Source of the DNA: Chara braunii
Lineage: Eukaryota; Streptophyta; Charophyceae; Charales; Characeae
Assembly: GCA_003427395.1 (NCBI GenBank)
Contig: BFEA01000107.1
Coordinates: 2,435,187-2,489,856 of the forward strand
Length of the DNA stretch: 54,670 nucleotides
Direction: 5' to 3'
Of this stretch, positions 34,395 through 43,735 are shown piece by piece. A program made the position numbers and the translations under genes. Under the pieces are notes generated by a model. It saw only the letters and a program-made list of their open reading frames with translations. It was not told the DNA's origin and did no database searches. The stretch's first letter is position 1, and each line of letters begins with the position of its first letter.

Positions 34395-34679
34395 TTAACA
34401 CAGCCGGACTTGTTCCCTGACCAGACGATAGTATTTCCTCCCGGAGGTCCCTAGTCTTTCCCCCTTCAGTAGATAACTGATCTCGGTTTGGTTGGTAATT
34501 ACCCTCAAAGCCGACTCCCTCATACGATCCAGATAAGGTTGTATGAGTTCAAGCTCTTCAAACCCAAAGAGATCTACATTATGAATTCGAAGGGTGCCCT
34601 CAACCTTTACCATTCTCTCTTCTACTATGGCCCCGAAGGAGAACTGTTCCCTAAGACCCGACATTCTCACTGACCCCAA
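34395..34679 (-). pseudogene. Repeated domain B, copy 1 (unknown family)
   Basis: A piece of 94 codons with VEGTLRIHNVDLFGFEELEL and ESALRVITNQTEISYLL. It precedes domain A copy 2 and follows domain A copy 1. The DLFG and LRV blocks link it to 33559-33888. Confidence 0.45.
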
Positions 34680-34714
34680 CTCCTTGCTCTGAGCACCATA
34701 TTAATTAAAGGCTC

Positions 34715-35086
34715 TCAGTCCCTGCCGTTAGTAAAACTGTCGGGTAGACTAGGTTCGGGAATACCGTAAAACAACATGGGGTTCACGTCACTAAACACCT
34801 CTTTCCCCTTCTTCTCTAACTCCCTCCTTTCCTTACTGATTATGTCTCTAATCCAGTTCTTAAGCGACTCCCGATCCGTCCCTCTCTCCCTTAGCAGAGG
34901 CACGTATGGGCGGATGTCGTATTCTCTCGTGTCGAGATGCTTTATTACCAAGACATAAGCTTTCCCCGGAGCATGACTTTCTTCTAGAGATATACAGCTC
35001 TCTATTTTGTAAGGGAAGGCCCCTCCACTAGTAAAGGGGACTAAGGCGTCCAGGGCAGCCGTAATCCTAGGGCAGTAACCAGCCAT
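34715..35086 (-). pseudogene. Repeated domain A, copy 1 (diverged)
   Basis: Shows FPYKIESCISL, AYVLVIKHLDTREYDIRPYV, then a basic helix ISKERRELEKKGKE and YGIPEPSLPD. The first and last blocks match copies 2 and 3, while the CWQRA core is replaced. It is the least certain of the three clear copies. Confidence 0.5.
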
Positions 35087-35394
35087 TTTCCATCTTCTAT
35101 CGTTCTCTCATTCCCGACCTTCACGTCCCTCGACATAGAGTTCCCTACCATGCTCACTCTAGGCCCCCAACCGTGGCCACTGCGCTTCCCACATTTTCAT
35201 TCGTTAACGAATAACGGTTCCTCAGGCCAGTCTTCCTGCTGATGCTCCTCTTCCTCGTCCTCGTCTCAGTTCCCGACTCGCCTATAATACGAGCGCAGCT
35301 CGAAGAACCCCATGAGAGACGCCTCCCTAACCGATGGATCGAACCCCCTCCCACTAAACAGCTATGCCAACCCTGCTAGATGACTAGGTGGCTT

Positions 35395-36933
35395 CTATAT
35401 ACCCCTCTCAAAGGTAGCCCAAAATTCAACCGGTTGATCCTGATCAGGTGCTCGCCTCAAGCTCCTAGGTGAAGCTGCTCTAATCAGCTCAACTAGTTCT
35501 AGACCTTCGTTGTCAAACCGGGGTCCCTCCTTCGAGAGAGCGTAATAGCCGTGGTGTTCGTCACCATTGTGTAGGAGGTCTTGGATTTCTAGAAAACTTA
35601 GGTGTACCTGGACCAACCGGTCAAGCCCTCCAAGATACTCCTCCAAGACAAATAGCGGAATGGGGAGCCTCAATGCCTTCTCCGAGTGTGGTAGAAACCC
35701 TCCCCAGGCTAGACGGAGGGACACTGTGACTGATCTAAATGCTCCTCTTAACCGGAGCTCCTCCTTCTGGTATCGCTCCACCACCTCCTGAAGTAAGTCT
35801 ATAGCGGGAGTTTCGTCCTCCCACGTATACTGATCAAGACTAGGTATTACCCCAAGGTTCTTATCGCGCGTGCCTTGCTCCACCACCCTACGAATGATTT
35901 CCGAGAGTTCCGACGTTTGGTAGTAGAGGAANCCCTTAACCGCCAAGTCCACTGACCCCTGAACCACTCTCCCTCGTCTATCCCTATCGAAAGCCACAAG
36001 CGGCACCACCAACAACCAAACGCCCGGCCGCAACAGTATTGACCTCCAGGACCTATCCACTCTGCCGACCCCTGCCACCAAAGTCGATCTACCTGGTAAT
36101 GTAAACTCTACCCAATCTTCGTCCACGAATTTCGGCTCTCTGTATCCGAACTGTCCCAATTCTACCGGGTGCTCGACCCTACAGTGAGACATCTAGGCGT
36201 CGTTTGCCCTTCCGTTCAGTATCCGGGCCCTATCTACCTCTCCACTTATCTCGGCCTCTCGTAGCTCCTCCCGGATGCGGAACACAATACAGCGTAGCTC
36301 TCTACGACTGGGAACTGGCCTGTCCAAGCAATAAGTAAGGAGCCACGCAAGCTCGGCAGTAGACGTCCCCAGTCGGACCGCTCTCTGTACTACCGTTAAA
36401 AGTCTCTGGTGCACCACTCTGGTACCGAAAATCAGCCCCGTCAAAAACCTAGGGACCGTCTCCGACCTCACAGAGGTCGCTCTAGGAAGCTCTCAATCAT
36501 ATGCAAACCTCATAGTGTAGACTGCAACGGTATCTACTCCACTCCTCTGAGCGAACTCTCTAAAGATCCGGGCACCAAACCTCCGACATAACGCTGCCAA
36601 ACAGAGGAGGGTTGGATAACGTCTGGCAGTATCTATCACGAGACACTCCCACTCTCTCCCCGACAAGTACAGCCTCACGCTCACATCTGCTCGTAAAGGT
36701 GCCACCTCCCTGTCTCTCCTGACATAGGCCCTGGTTTCAGCCTCTATTCTCACCCACAGGAAAACACCGTCTCGGACTATTAATCCCTCCTCTCTGGTAG
36801 GTCTGTATTTGCTCTTCCCTTCTAGCGCGGCAAACTGATCACGTCGCAAGAGCCCCTCTCCCCGACCAAGGATATTTGAGAAGCCGACTCGATATGTACC
36901 ATTCATAATCAAAAAATCAAGCGGAACCCTCAA
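35395..36933 (-). pseudogene. Long unknown frame of the pre-gag region, with two stops
   Basis: Three open pieces (36933-36493, 36471-36193, 36192-35395) share one frame and are parted only by a TGA at 36493 and a TAG at 36193, making about 510 codons. The first true ATG is at 36904-36906. Blocks seen are SVRLYLSGREWECLVIDTAR, FGARIFREFAQRSG, PSRRELRCIVFRIREEL and LPIPLFVLEEYLGGLDRL. One unknown base lies at 35932. No family was recognised. Its position after the primer-binding site suggests an extra ORF of the element, perhaps related to domain A near 36620-36700. Confidence 0.55.
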
Positions 36934-37701
36934 TAAACCTCTCCCTGTGTGACTCTTGGACTGTTGAGCTCATTGACCCCCACGACAGGCCCCCTCTGAT
37001 CCTTCCTGTAACCCTCCAAGACGTCAACAGGCCTAGGAGAGAACCGCCCTCTGGCGTATCTCCCCCTACCCTCGTGTCAAGGAAGAGGTCGGATCAGTGT
37101 ACCATCATCGTTGGCCTACCTCTCTTATCGCGACCTGAGCACGAGTCGGCCAACTCATGTGCTCGAGGGTGGACCGAAGTCACACGCGGATAAGAAGGCG
37201 ATGTCTCACACGTACATCCTCACTCTTATCCATGCCTCTACTCGTTCCCACCTTAGGCATGGTCTCTCTCCGACACATGCAGTGTATCAATCCCCCTAGC
37301 TATCCATCATAATCCACTAGCCTATCTAATCCCGTTCCCACTCCTTGCAATCCGGGGCGCTTCTCCCCTCCCCTTCAAACCCTTCAAATTCTTCCCCTGC
37401 TTACAATTTTCTCTCTAGGAATTGATATTAGGGTGGACTGACAAATGGGTGGGAAAATCAGAGACCCCTCTCAATCACAAGGAAATACCGGAAAGGAAAT
37501 GCAAGACAAAATCACGAAATGCGAAAATCACAATCTCACCGGATCGATCGCAAGTTGACAAAGTGTCGCATCGCCCAGTATCTCGTCGTCCGCTGACCGC
37601 CGGTAGGTTGATCGCTCGTAGCGTGTACTGGCCCCCGTAGCAGTCTCGTCCTCTCAGGTACCCGCGGTTACAGGAGGACCAAAGTCCCTAGAGGCAGCCT
37701 T
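36934..37701 (-). other. Leader between primer-binding site and first frame
   Basis: About 770 bp with no supported frame. It corresponds to the untranslated leader of the Ty3/gypsy RNA. A packaging signal would be expected here but cannot be recognised by eye. Confidence 0.5.
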
Positions 37702-37718
37702 CCCCGGCAACGGCGCCA
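37702..37718 (-). other. Primer-binding site for tRNA-Asp
   Basis: The plus strand reads CCCCGGCAACGGCGCCA, identical to the 3' end (with CCA) of plant tRNA-Asp(GUC) as I know it. The minus strand is therefore complementary to that tRNA, one base from the LTR end at 37720. This fixes the element's orientation and marks the start of minus-strand DNA synthesis. Tat/Athila-type plant gypsy elements use the same site. Confidence 0.9.
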
Positions 37719-38229
37719 CTGTCGACTGGTAGAAGGTGTCCGCCGGCACGTCGTCCGAACCCTATGCCTCGCGCCGCGTCTGTCACCCGCGGGAGGGTCG
37801 GTCGAGGCTTCTGTAACCTGCACAAAATGTGTCAGTCCACATCCACGAAAACAAGTACCGTAGCTGACCGTGACCAATGCAAGAAGAAACTCATGAGACA
37901 CTGTCTGGCAGAAATAAAAGAAGTTGTAGCATTCAGTCCAAAACAATGGGTGTGAAACACTCGTTCCTGCCTCAGCAGTACACCTCGCCCCTGTGTCTGG
38001 AAAATCCGTCTGAGTCCCTACAGACCTAGTCAACAAACGTCGCCTAACCCTCCTCCCGATCGGGTGACGCCTGTAACGCGTCCGTCGATCCCAAGGAATA
38101 GTGTTCGAGCTCTCAGTGTCGGATGTAGCCTCCCTCGCCCATCGGGGCCAGAGCTCCAGATCTACGGTGACCATACTCCCGTGCGATCGCCCCGCTAGGA
38201 GTGGATTGCTCTGGTAGGCCTAGTTCAAG

Positions 38230-38640
38230 CGTCCCTCTTCAGAAGGGCTCGAGTCGGGTTGTACCCGTTCGGAAGACCCGCTTCGGATTGTACCTCTTCG
38301 GAAGGCCCGCTTCGGATTGTACCTCTTCGGAAGGCCCACTTCAGATCGTACCTCTTCGGAAGGCTCGCTTCGGATTGTACCTCTTCGGAAGGCCCGCTTC
38401 GGATTGTANNNNNNNNNNNNNNNNNNNNNNNNNNNNNNNNNNNNNNNNNNNNNNNNNNNNNNNNNNNNNNNNNNNNNNNNNNNNNNNNNNNNNNNNNNNN
38501 NNNNNNNNNNNNNNNNNNNNNNNNNNNNNNNNNNNNNNNNNNNNNNNNNNNNNNNNNNNNNNNNNNNNNNNNNNNNNNNNNNNNNNNNNNNNNCCTCTTC
38601 GGTAAGTTCGCCTTCGGAGAGGCGCTCCTCCGGTGAAGTG
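38230..38640. repeat. 29-bp tandem array broken by a sequence gap (5' LTR)
   Basis: The same 29-bp unit as in the 3' LTR, with six clear copies before a 185-base gap. The gap is 65 bases shorter than in the other LTR, but both sizes may be assembly estimates. Confidence 0.8.
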
Positions 38641-39969
38641 CCCTCCCGGTATACTGTCCGTTCGGGGAAGTGTCCCTCGGTGAATGTCTGCCCGGTGAAT
38701 GTATCCCCTAAGTAAAAGGTATCCGCTCGGTAAAAATAATTGCCCGGTCGAAGTATCCGTCCCGTAAATGTATCCCCTAGGTAAGTGTATCCGCTCGGTA
38801 AAAAAAAAGGACCTCTTGGTAATGTGGCTGCTCGGCAAAATACCCCGCTGGTAAATGTCCCCCCGGTAGATGTTCACCCAGGCAAAGTGTCGGCTCGGTA
38901 GACGTCCGCCGGTAAGTGTCCCTTCGATAAAACACCCCCTTCGGTAAAACGTCCCTTCATGACGACCAACCCGTACTGCCCCCCCCTGAGTCTCTCCCAA
39001 CGACGTCCGGACCGAGCTCGGTTCGCAGTGTAGTCCTGTTGTCTGAGGTTCGACCGTGTTGGAACACTCGCTCCACCTGAAACCCGGTCGTGCCTTGATA
39101 GTCCCTATCATACGGTGTCCCAACTGTGTCTCTATAGCCCACTTCGTTCCGGTCTTGAACCGCGCCCGAAAGCTCGTCGGTTCCAACAACTGCAGTACCC
39201 GATCGACCCCACGCTCTGGCATGGATTGCGCTTCAAAGGAACCTCCGTGATCGGCTAATCCTCGCTATCCCCTCACCATCCCTCTCCCGCACCCGCTTGG
39301 TGCGCAAGCGGTAGCGAGCGGCGGCTCCTCCCTATCTCCCTCGTAAGCCCCCTTCGTACACGAACAGCGGCGCACACACAGTGCGGAAGCCAGTAAGCGT
39401 GCCGAGGCACGCGGTCCTTCCCGTCCTATCCCGCCAACAGGCGGGCGCGCGCTGTAGCGCGCGGTGTTCCAGCGGGCCCTCACATGTGCATGGGTGCGTG
39501 CGTAACAGGGCGCAGCATCCACGTCGGCTCCCGCCGGTGCGCAGTGCGTGCGCGCAGTAGGGCGCAGTGTACAATCGGTTCGCGCGGTGTCGGAAGATGA
39601 TGCGGCGCAGCAGCGAAAAATTGACTCACCGTGGTCAACTCCCGCGCTGTGTCAAAAATTGCGTCCGTAGTCATGGACCCTAGCGCTTCGGTTAGATTTC
39701 CCCTGAGCCGAAACCAAGGGAAAGACGGCGCGACGGTACGGTCTCCTGGAGACCTGATCTTCCTCGTTGGACTGGACCGATGCGACCGCAATGGGCCAAT
39801 TAGTGGGGTCCGGTCCAAACGGCACTTGAAACAGACCAAGGGTTAGCGAGATATTCAAGTTTGATCGGATGGGACCGGACCGACACGACCGCGTAACCCG
39901 GCCAGGAAAGGAACAGCCCTAAGTAGCCATATAGATGAACAGCCAGGCCCGAATAATTAAAATAGGGTC

Positions 39970-40350
39970 ATGTGCTATTTTTAGCACGGGACTGACTGTT
40001 CGTTTCCCAAAGTCGGATCTGCGCCAGTCCCGTTCTAAAAATAGCACAGCCCCACGCTATTTTTAGTGTGGGACCGACTGTTCATCTACCGGGGACTGAG
40101 CCTGCGCCAGTCCCGTTCTAAAAATAGCACAGCCCCACGCTATTTTTAGCGTGGGACTGACTGTTCATCTACCGGGAACTGGGCCTGCGCCAGTCCCGTT
40201 CTAAAAATAGCACAGCCCCACGCTATTTTTAGCGTGGGACTGACTGTTCATCTACCGGGGACTAGGCCTGTGCCAGTCCCGTTCTAAAAATAGGACTGAC
40301 TGTTCATATCCCGAGGTCGGGACTGCTGCTATTTTTAGCACAGGCCCGGT
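39970..40350. repeat. 83-bp tandem array with CTATTTTTAG palindromes
   Basis: About four and a half units of 83 bp, each with GGGACTGACTGTTCATCTAC and CCAGTCCCGTTCTAAAAATA. Each unit contains inverted CTAAAAATAG and CTATTTTTAG around CACAGCCCCACG, so each can fold. It lies directly upstream of the TATA box and could serve as an enhancer-like U3 array. Confidence 0.85.
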
Positions 40351-40406
40351 CTAAAGTTAGACCACGGCCCCAACCTTGGGACTGCAGCACTCAACCCCGA
40401 TCACTT

Positions 40407-40432
40407 GGCCTCTCCATTATAAAAGAGAGGCC
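40407..40432 (+). promoter_or_regulatory. TATA box in the loop of a perfect palindrome
   Basis: GGCCTCTC at 40407-40414 and its exact reverse complement GAGAGGCC at 40425-40432 enclose the 10-base loop CATTATAAAA. The TATAAAA box is 40418-40424. With the 83-bp array upstream and a gene downstream, it is the best promoter in the nested element. The expected start site is near 40450. Confidence 0.65.
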
Positions 40433-40784
40433 ACGTCACCCAAGACATCAGATAAGTTCGGGACAAATCAGTGTGAGATGCACGTGGCACATCAGGCAGC
40501 GCGAGAGAACCCTCACTTGTGGTAGCCCGACAGCGTCGGCGGAAAGGCAAGGAGCGAAAAGAGCACAGAGTGGGAGGCAAGGGAGTCGAGAAGAAGGCAA
40601 GCCAGGGAAGGGATAAGGAAAGGAGGGGGCAGGATTGGCCCCTTATTTCCCTTTCTCATCCCTTCTCTTCTCATCTTCCCTTCTCTCTTCTCTCTTTCTC
40701 TCTCTCTCTCCCTCCTCCTTTTCAACCGTCTCCATGGGTTGTGTACATGTCATATCTTATCTGTACGCTCCCAGATAATTATTT

Positions 40785-41400
40785 TCAATGCGCGCTCGCG
40801 CGCACCCAAGTCAGATATTTATTTTCAGTGCGCGCCTGCGCGCGCCCAGACCACATATTGCGCACCCATGCGCGCCCAAGCTTGATATTGTTGTTAGAGA
40901 GCGCGCCTATGCGCGCCCAAGCTTGATATTGCTGTTAGAGAGCGCGCCTATGCGCGCCCAAGCTTGAGAGTGCGCGCCCGAGCTTGATATTGCTGTTAGA
41001 GAGCGCGCCTATGCGCGCCCAAGCTTGAGAGTGTGCGCCCATGCGCGCCCGAGCTTGATATTGCTGTTAGAGAGCGCGCCCATGCGCGCCCAAGCTCGAT
41101 ATTGTTGTTAGAGTGCGCGCCCATGTGCGCCCGAGCTTGATATAGGAGTTAGAGTGCGCGCACATGTGCGCCCAAGCTTGGTATAGCAGTTAGAGTGCGT
41201 GCACATGTGCGCCCAAGCTTGGTATAGCAGTTAGAATGCACGCCCACACGCGCCCAAGCTTGGCATTGCCATTAGAGAGTGCGCCCATGAGTGCCCATGT
41301 TGAGTTTCATTATTTGAGTGCACGCCCATGTGCACTTGCGCTGGATATGCGTGCGCCCGGGCTAGATACTGTCATTTGAGTGCGAGCCCATGTACTCCCG
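40785..41400. repeat. Tandem array of about 41 bp, rich in GCGCGCC
   Basis: Roughly a dozen units of the form GCGCGCCTATGCGCGCCCAA followed by GCTTGATATTGCTGTTAGAGA. Copies in the middle are nearly identical and those to the right diverge (GTATAGCAGTTAGAGTGC). Spacing varies where a half unit is inserted. Non-coding leader of the nested element. Confidence 0.8.
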
Positions 41401-41599
41401 AGCATAGGATTGCTAGTTGGGATGATTTGCCCTCACGCTCCCGTTGATTTATTTCATTGCTGATCAGCAACACCTCATGTACGTGATATTTTCCCTCGCA
41501 CGGGGAGCATTGGCAGTTCAGTCCCTGCACAGGTGATTTGCGCCAGTCTGGTCCCAGTACATTGAATGGCCCCTGTGCATGAGATGTTTCACTGATCAG

Positions 41600-41860
41600 T
41601 TGTTGTTCAGCCGGGCCCTTCAGGCGGGCCTACTTGAGATCGTTGCTGCTCAGTCGGGCCCTTCAGGCGGACCTACTTGAGATCGTTGCTGTTCAGCCGG
41701 ACCCCTTCAGGCGGGCCTACTTGAGATTGTTGCCGTTTCCAGCCAGGCCCCTTGAGGCGGGCCCCTTCTTCTGAGATAGCTGCTGTTCAGGCGGGCCTAT
41801 TCAGGCGGGCACTATATCGAGTTGCAGTTCAGTCAGGCCATTCAGACAGGCCTCCACATT
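41600..41860. repeat. Tandem array of about 43 bp, rich in CAGGCGGGCC
   Basis: Five or six units of the form CAGCCGGGCCCTTCAGGCGG followed by GCCTACTTGAGATCGTTGCTG, diverging to the right. It sits just before the broken gene of the nested element. Confidence 0.75.
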
Positions 41861-41870
41861 GAGTTGCTGA

Positions 41871-42931
41871 TTGCTATCCGGCCGGGTCTTGGAGGGAGTA
41901 TCTGCATCAGTGAGAGCGTGCATTCCATCCAAGTTGGCCCGACGTCGTGAGACTACCCCTAAGTGGGGTAGATTGATTGAGAGGTTCTGCTACAGACATG
42001 TGGGACATCAGGGTTTCACTATCAGGGCTAATGAGTCCTCGACTTCGAGACACACGCTCGTGATCACCTACTCGGTGAAGAGGGCAGAGACGGGAGTGAA
42101 GGGAATCACATACGACAGGATTGCTGATTACATATTTCGCAGGGAGAGCTATTGGAGGGACAACTGGCTGCACATGGTGTTTCCTCGCATACCTTCAGCT
42201 CCTGGGGGTGTGCTCTTCGATTTTGATGGACGCAACCCCAAACCTCTTAGTGAGCCCCGCAGCAAGGAGAAGAGGCGGAAGGACGACCGGATCCAGAGAG
42301 AGATAACCAGATCCGGAGTCCCAATCACTACATGTGTCCTGAAATCAGAGACAGATGAGTCGGATTTGGACCCCTGCTCTGTGAGTGACCTTGATCTTGG
42401 CGATGATTTCGACTGGGACACTCACAGGGATTGAGTTTGTGGACAGCGACAGGAACGCTGGGGACCAGTGAGCGGAGACGTCGGAGGGCGACATTGAGGA
42501 GGATCGCACATCTCTTCTAGCACGGTATCTTCTTGAGGGTGATTGACTCCTATATGTTAGATGACCCTGGGTCTGAGACAGTTATTGGTCCCCCAAGAGG
42601 GGAAGGTCCGGTCCAATACCTCGGAGATGGCTATAGTCATTTGGTCGGGACAAACTTTGCTATGCAGGCTTATCGAAACCCTCTTTACGGAGATCGCTTT
42701 CTCGAGGTTTCCTACATTTACTCTGGTGGGAGAGGACGTATTGAGATATTGATTGGAGCTTCATGCGATATCATCCTTGCGGAGGAGCTTTATTGCAGGA
42801 GCGTCGCAGACGAGGAGATGGCTAGATGCATGGCCTACATCTGCAAGATTGATCCAGCAGCGCCTCTCGACATCAGCTACGTGGTTCCAAAGTCGATAGC
42901 CACGCGAGTTCTCAATGATGAGGAGTCATAG
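41871..42931 (+). pseudogene. Broken gene of the nested LTR-like element
   Basis: Three frames follow each other: 41871-42434 (187 aa), a short acidic link at about 42430-42535 (EFVDSDRNAGDQ, then EGDIEEDRTSLLARYLLEGD) and 42533-42931 (132 aa). Together they look like one gene of about 350 codons with two indels. The two long parts each have a similar plan: GFTIRANES..LVITYSV and NFAMQAYRNP..FLEVSYIY, each ending near IPSAPGG or ISYVVP. This faintly resembles the repeated domain A of the surrounding gypsy element. The first ends in an Asp/Glu-rich tail. No named family was recognised. Confidence 0.5.
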
Positions 42932-43500
42932 ACGACAAGATTTACTCACGAGGGGGTACCGCTTATTATCATCGATTGAGATTCTCTCTTTTCAGTCACT
43001 ATGATGTATTACAACATTATTATTTATTAGTGACTGCAGCCATCCAATGGCTGCTCCCTGCATACTCTGTGTACTACTTTTCAGTCTCGTATCTCTGGTC
43101 ATACTCTTGCAAAGTCTGTTTTTTTGTCTTCTCATTTTATCAGTGTCAATTGCTCTATGATGCATGTTTGATATTTTTCCTCCTTATTTTATGCAGGTTA
43201 CACTCAAGGCAGCTTAAAGGACTCCTGAATGATAGGGACTCTGCTGACCTTGAGTCTATCCTTTATACGGGGTCAGGTGCAGGCGATAAACCCGAACGCC
43301 TCACTCTAAGCCGTGTCGCCGCTGGCAGGAGGGATAACCCTGACTACTCGGCTGTATGATAAAGTGTGATTGCCTCAGAATACACCTCAATTTTTATACT
43401 TATCAAAATCCTGCGTGACAGTCTGCCAGTCCTCCAACCCACTGAGCTTGGTCCGGAGAAGGATATCCAACCCGACCCTTGGAGCAGTGGGGGCGCGACA
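42932..43500 (+). other. 3' part of the nested element, possible intron end
   Basis: Pyrimidine-rich sequence ends in TTTATGCAG at about 43190-43197, before a short frame (LKGLLNDRDSADLESILY), which looks like a 3' splice site and exon. The intron is not proven. The segment ends at the CGACA terminus. Confidence 0.35.
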
Positions 43501-43735
43501 GCGGGTGCGCGAGTGGGTGCGCAGTCGCGCGCAACGTCCCCCACCAGCCTCCGTAGGTGCGCGAGTGGGTGCGCGAGTGGGTGCGCAATAGCGCGCGGTG
43601 TCCCAACCCAGCCTCCGTAGGTGCGCGAGTGGGTGCGCAATAGCGCGTGGTGTCCCAGCCTAACCTCCATAGGTGCGCAAGTGGGTGCGCAATAACGCGC
43701 GGTGTCCCAGTCCGCCCCCGTAGGTGCGCGATGAG
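43501..43735. repeat. GTGCGC repeats, expanded copy (5' LTR)
   Basis: At least three full units of about 52-58 bp with GTAGGTGCGCGAGTGGGTGC, more than in the 3' LTR. The nested insertion lies at the left edge of this array. Confidence 0.65.

Larger units (their letters stand above)
39588..43500 (+). mobile_element. 3.9-kb LTR-like insertion (TG...CA) nested in the 5' LTR
   Basis: Starts TGTCGGAAGATG and ends GGGGGCGCGACA, so it has TG...CA ends inside a 5-bp TGTCG/CGACA inverted pair. The 4 bp GCGG occur on both sides (39584-39587 and 43501-43504), and removing one copy restores the LTR sequence seen at 24535-24560. The interior holds an 83-bp array, a TATA box, two further repeat arrays and a broken gene on the plus strand. 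No internal repeat of its own ends was found, so it behaves as a very long solo LTR or a non-autonomous element. Confidence 0.8.

Noticed and set aside
37668-38174. 168-codon minus-strand frame in the U5 part of the 5' LTR
   Set aside because: It runs across the LTR end and primer-binding site, is shifted in the other LTR and has no domain.
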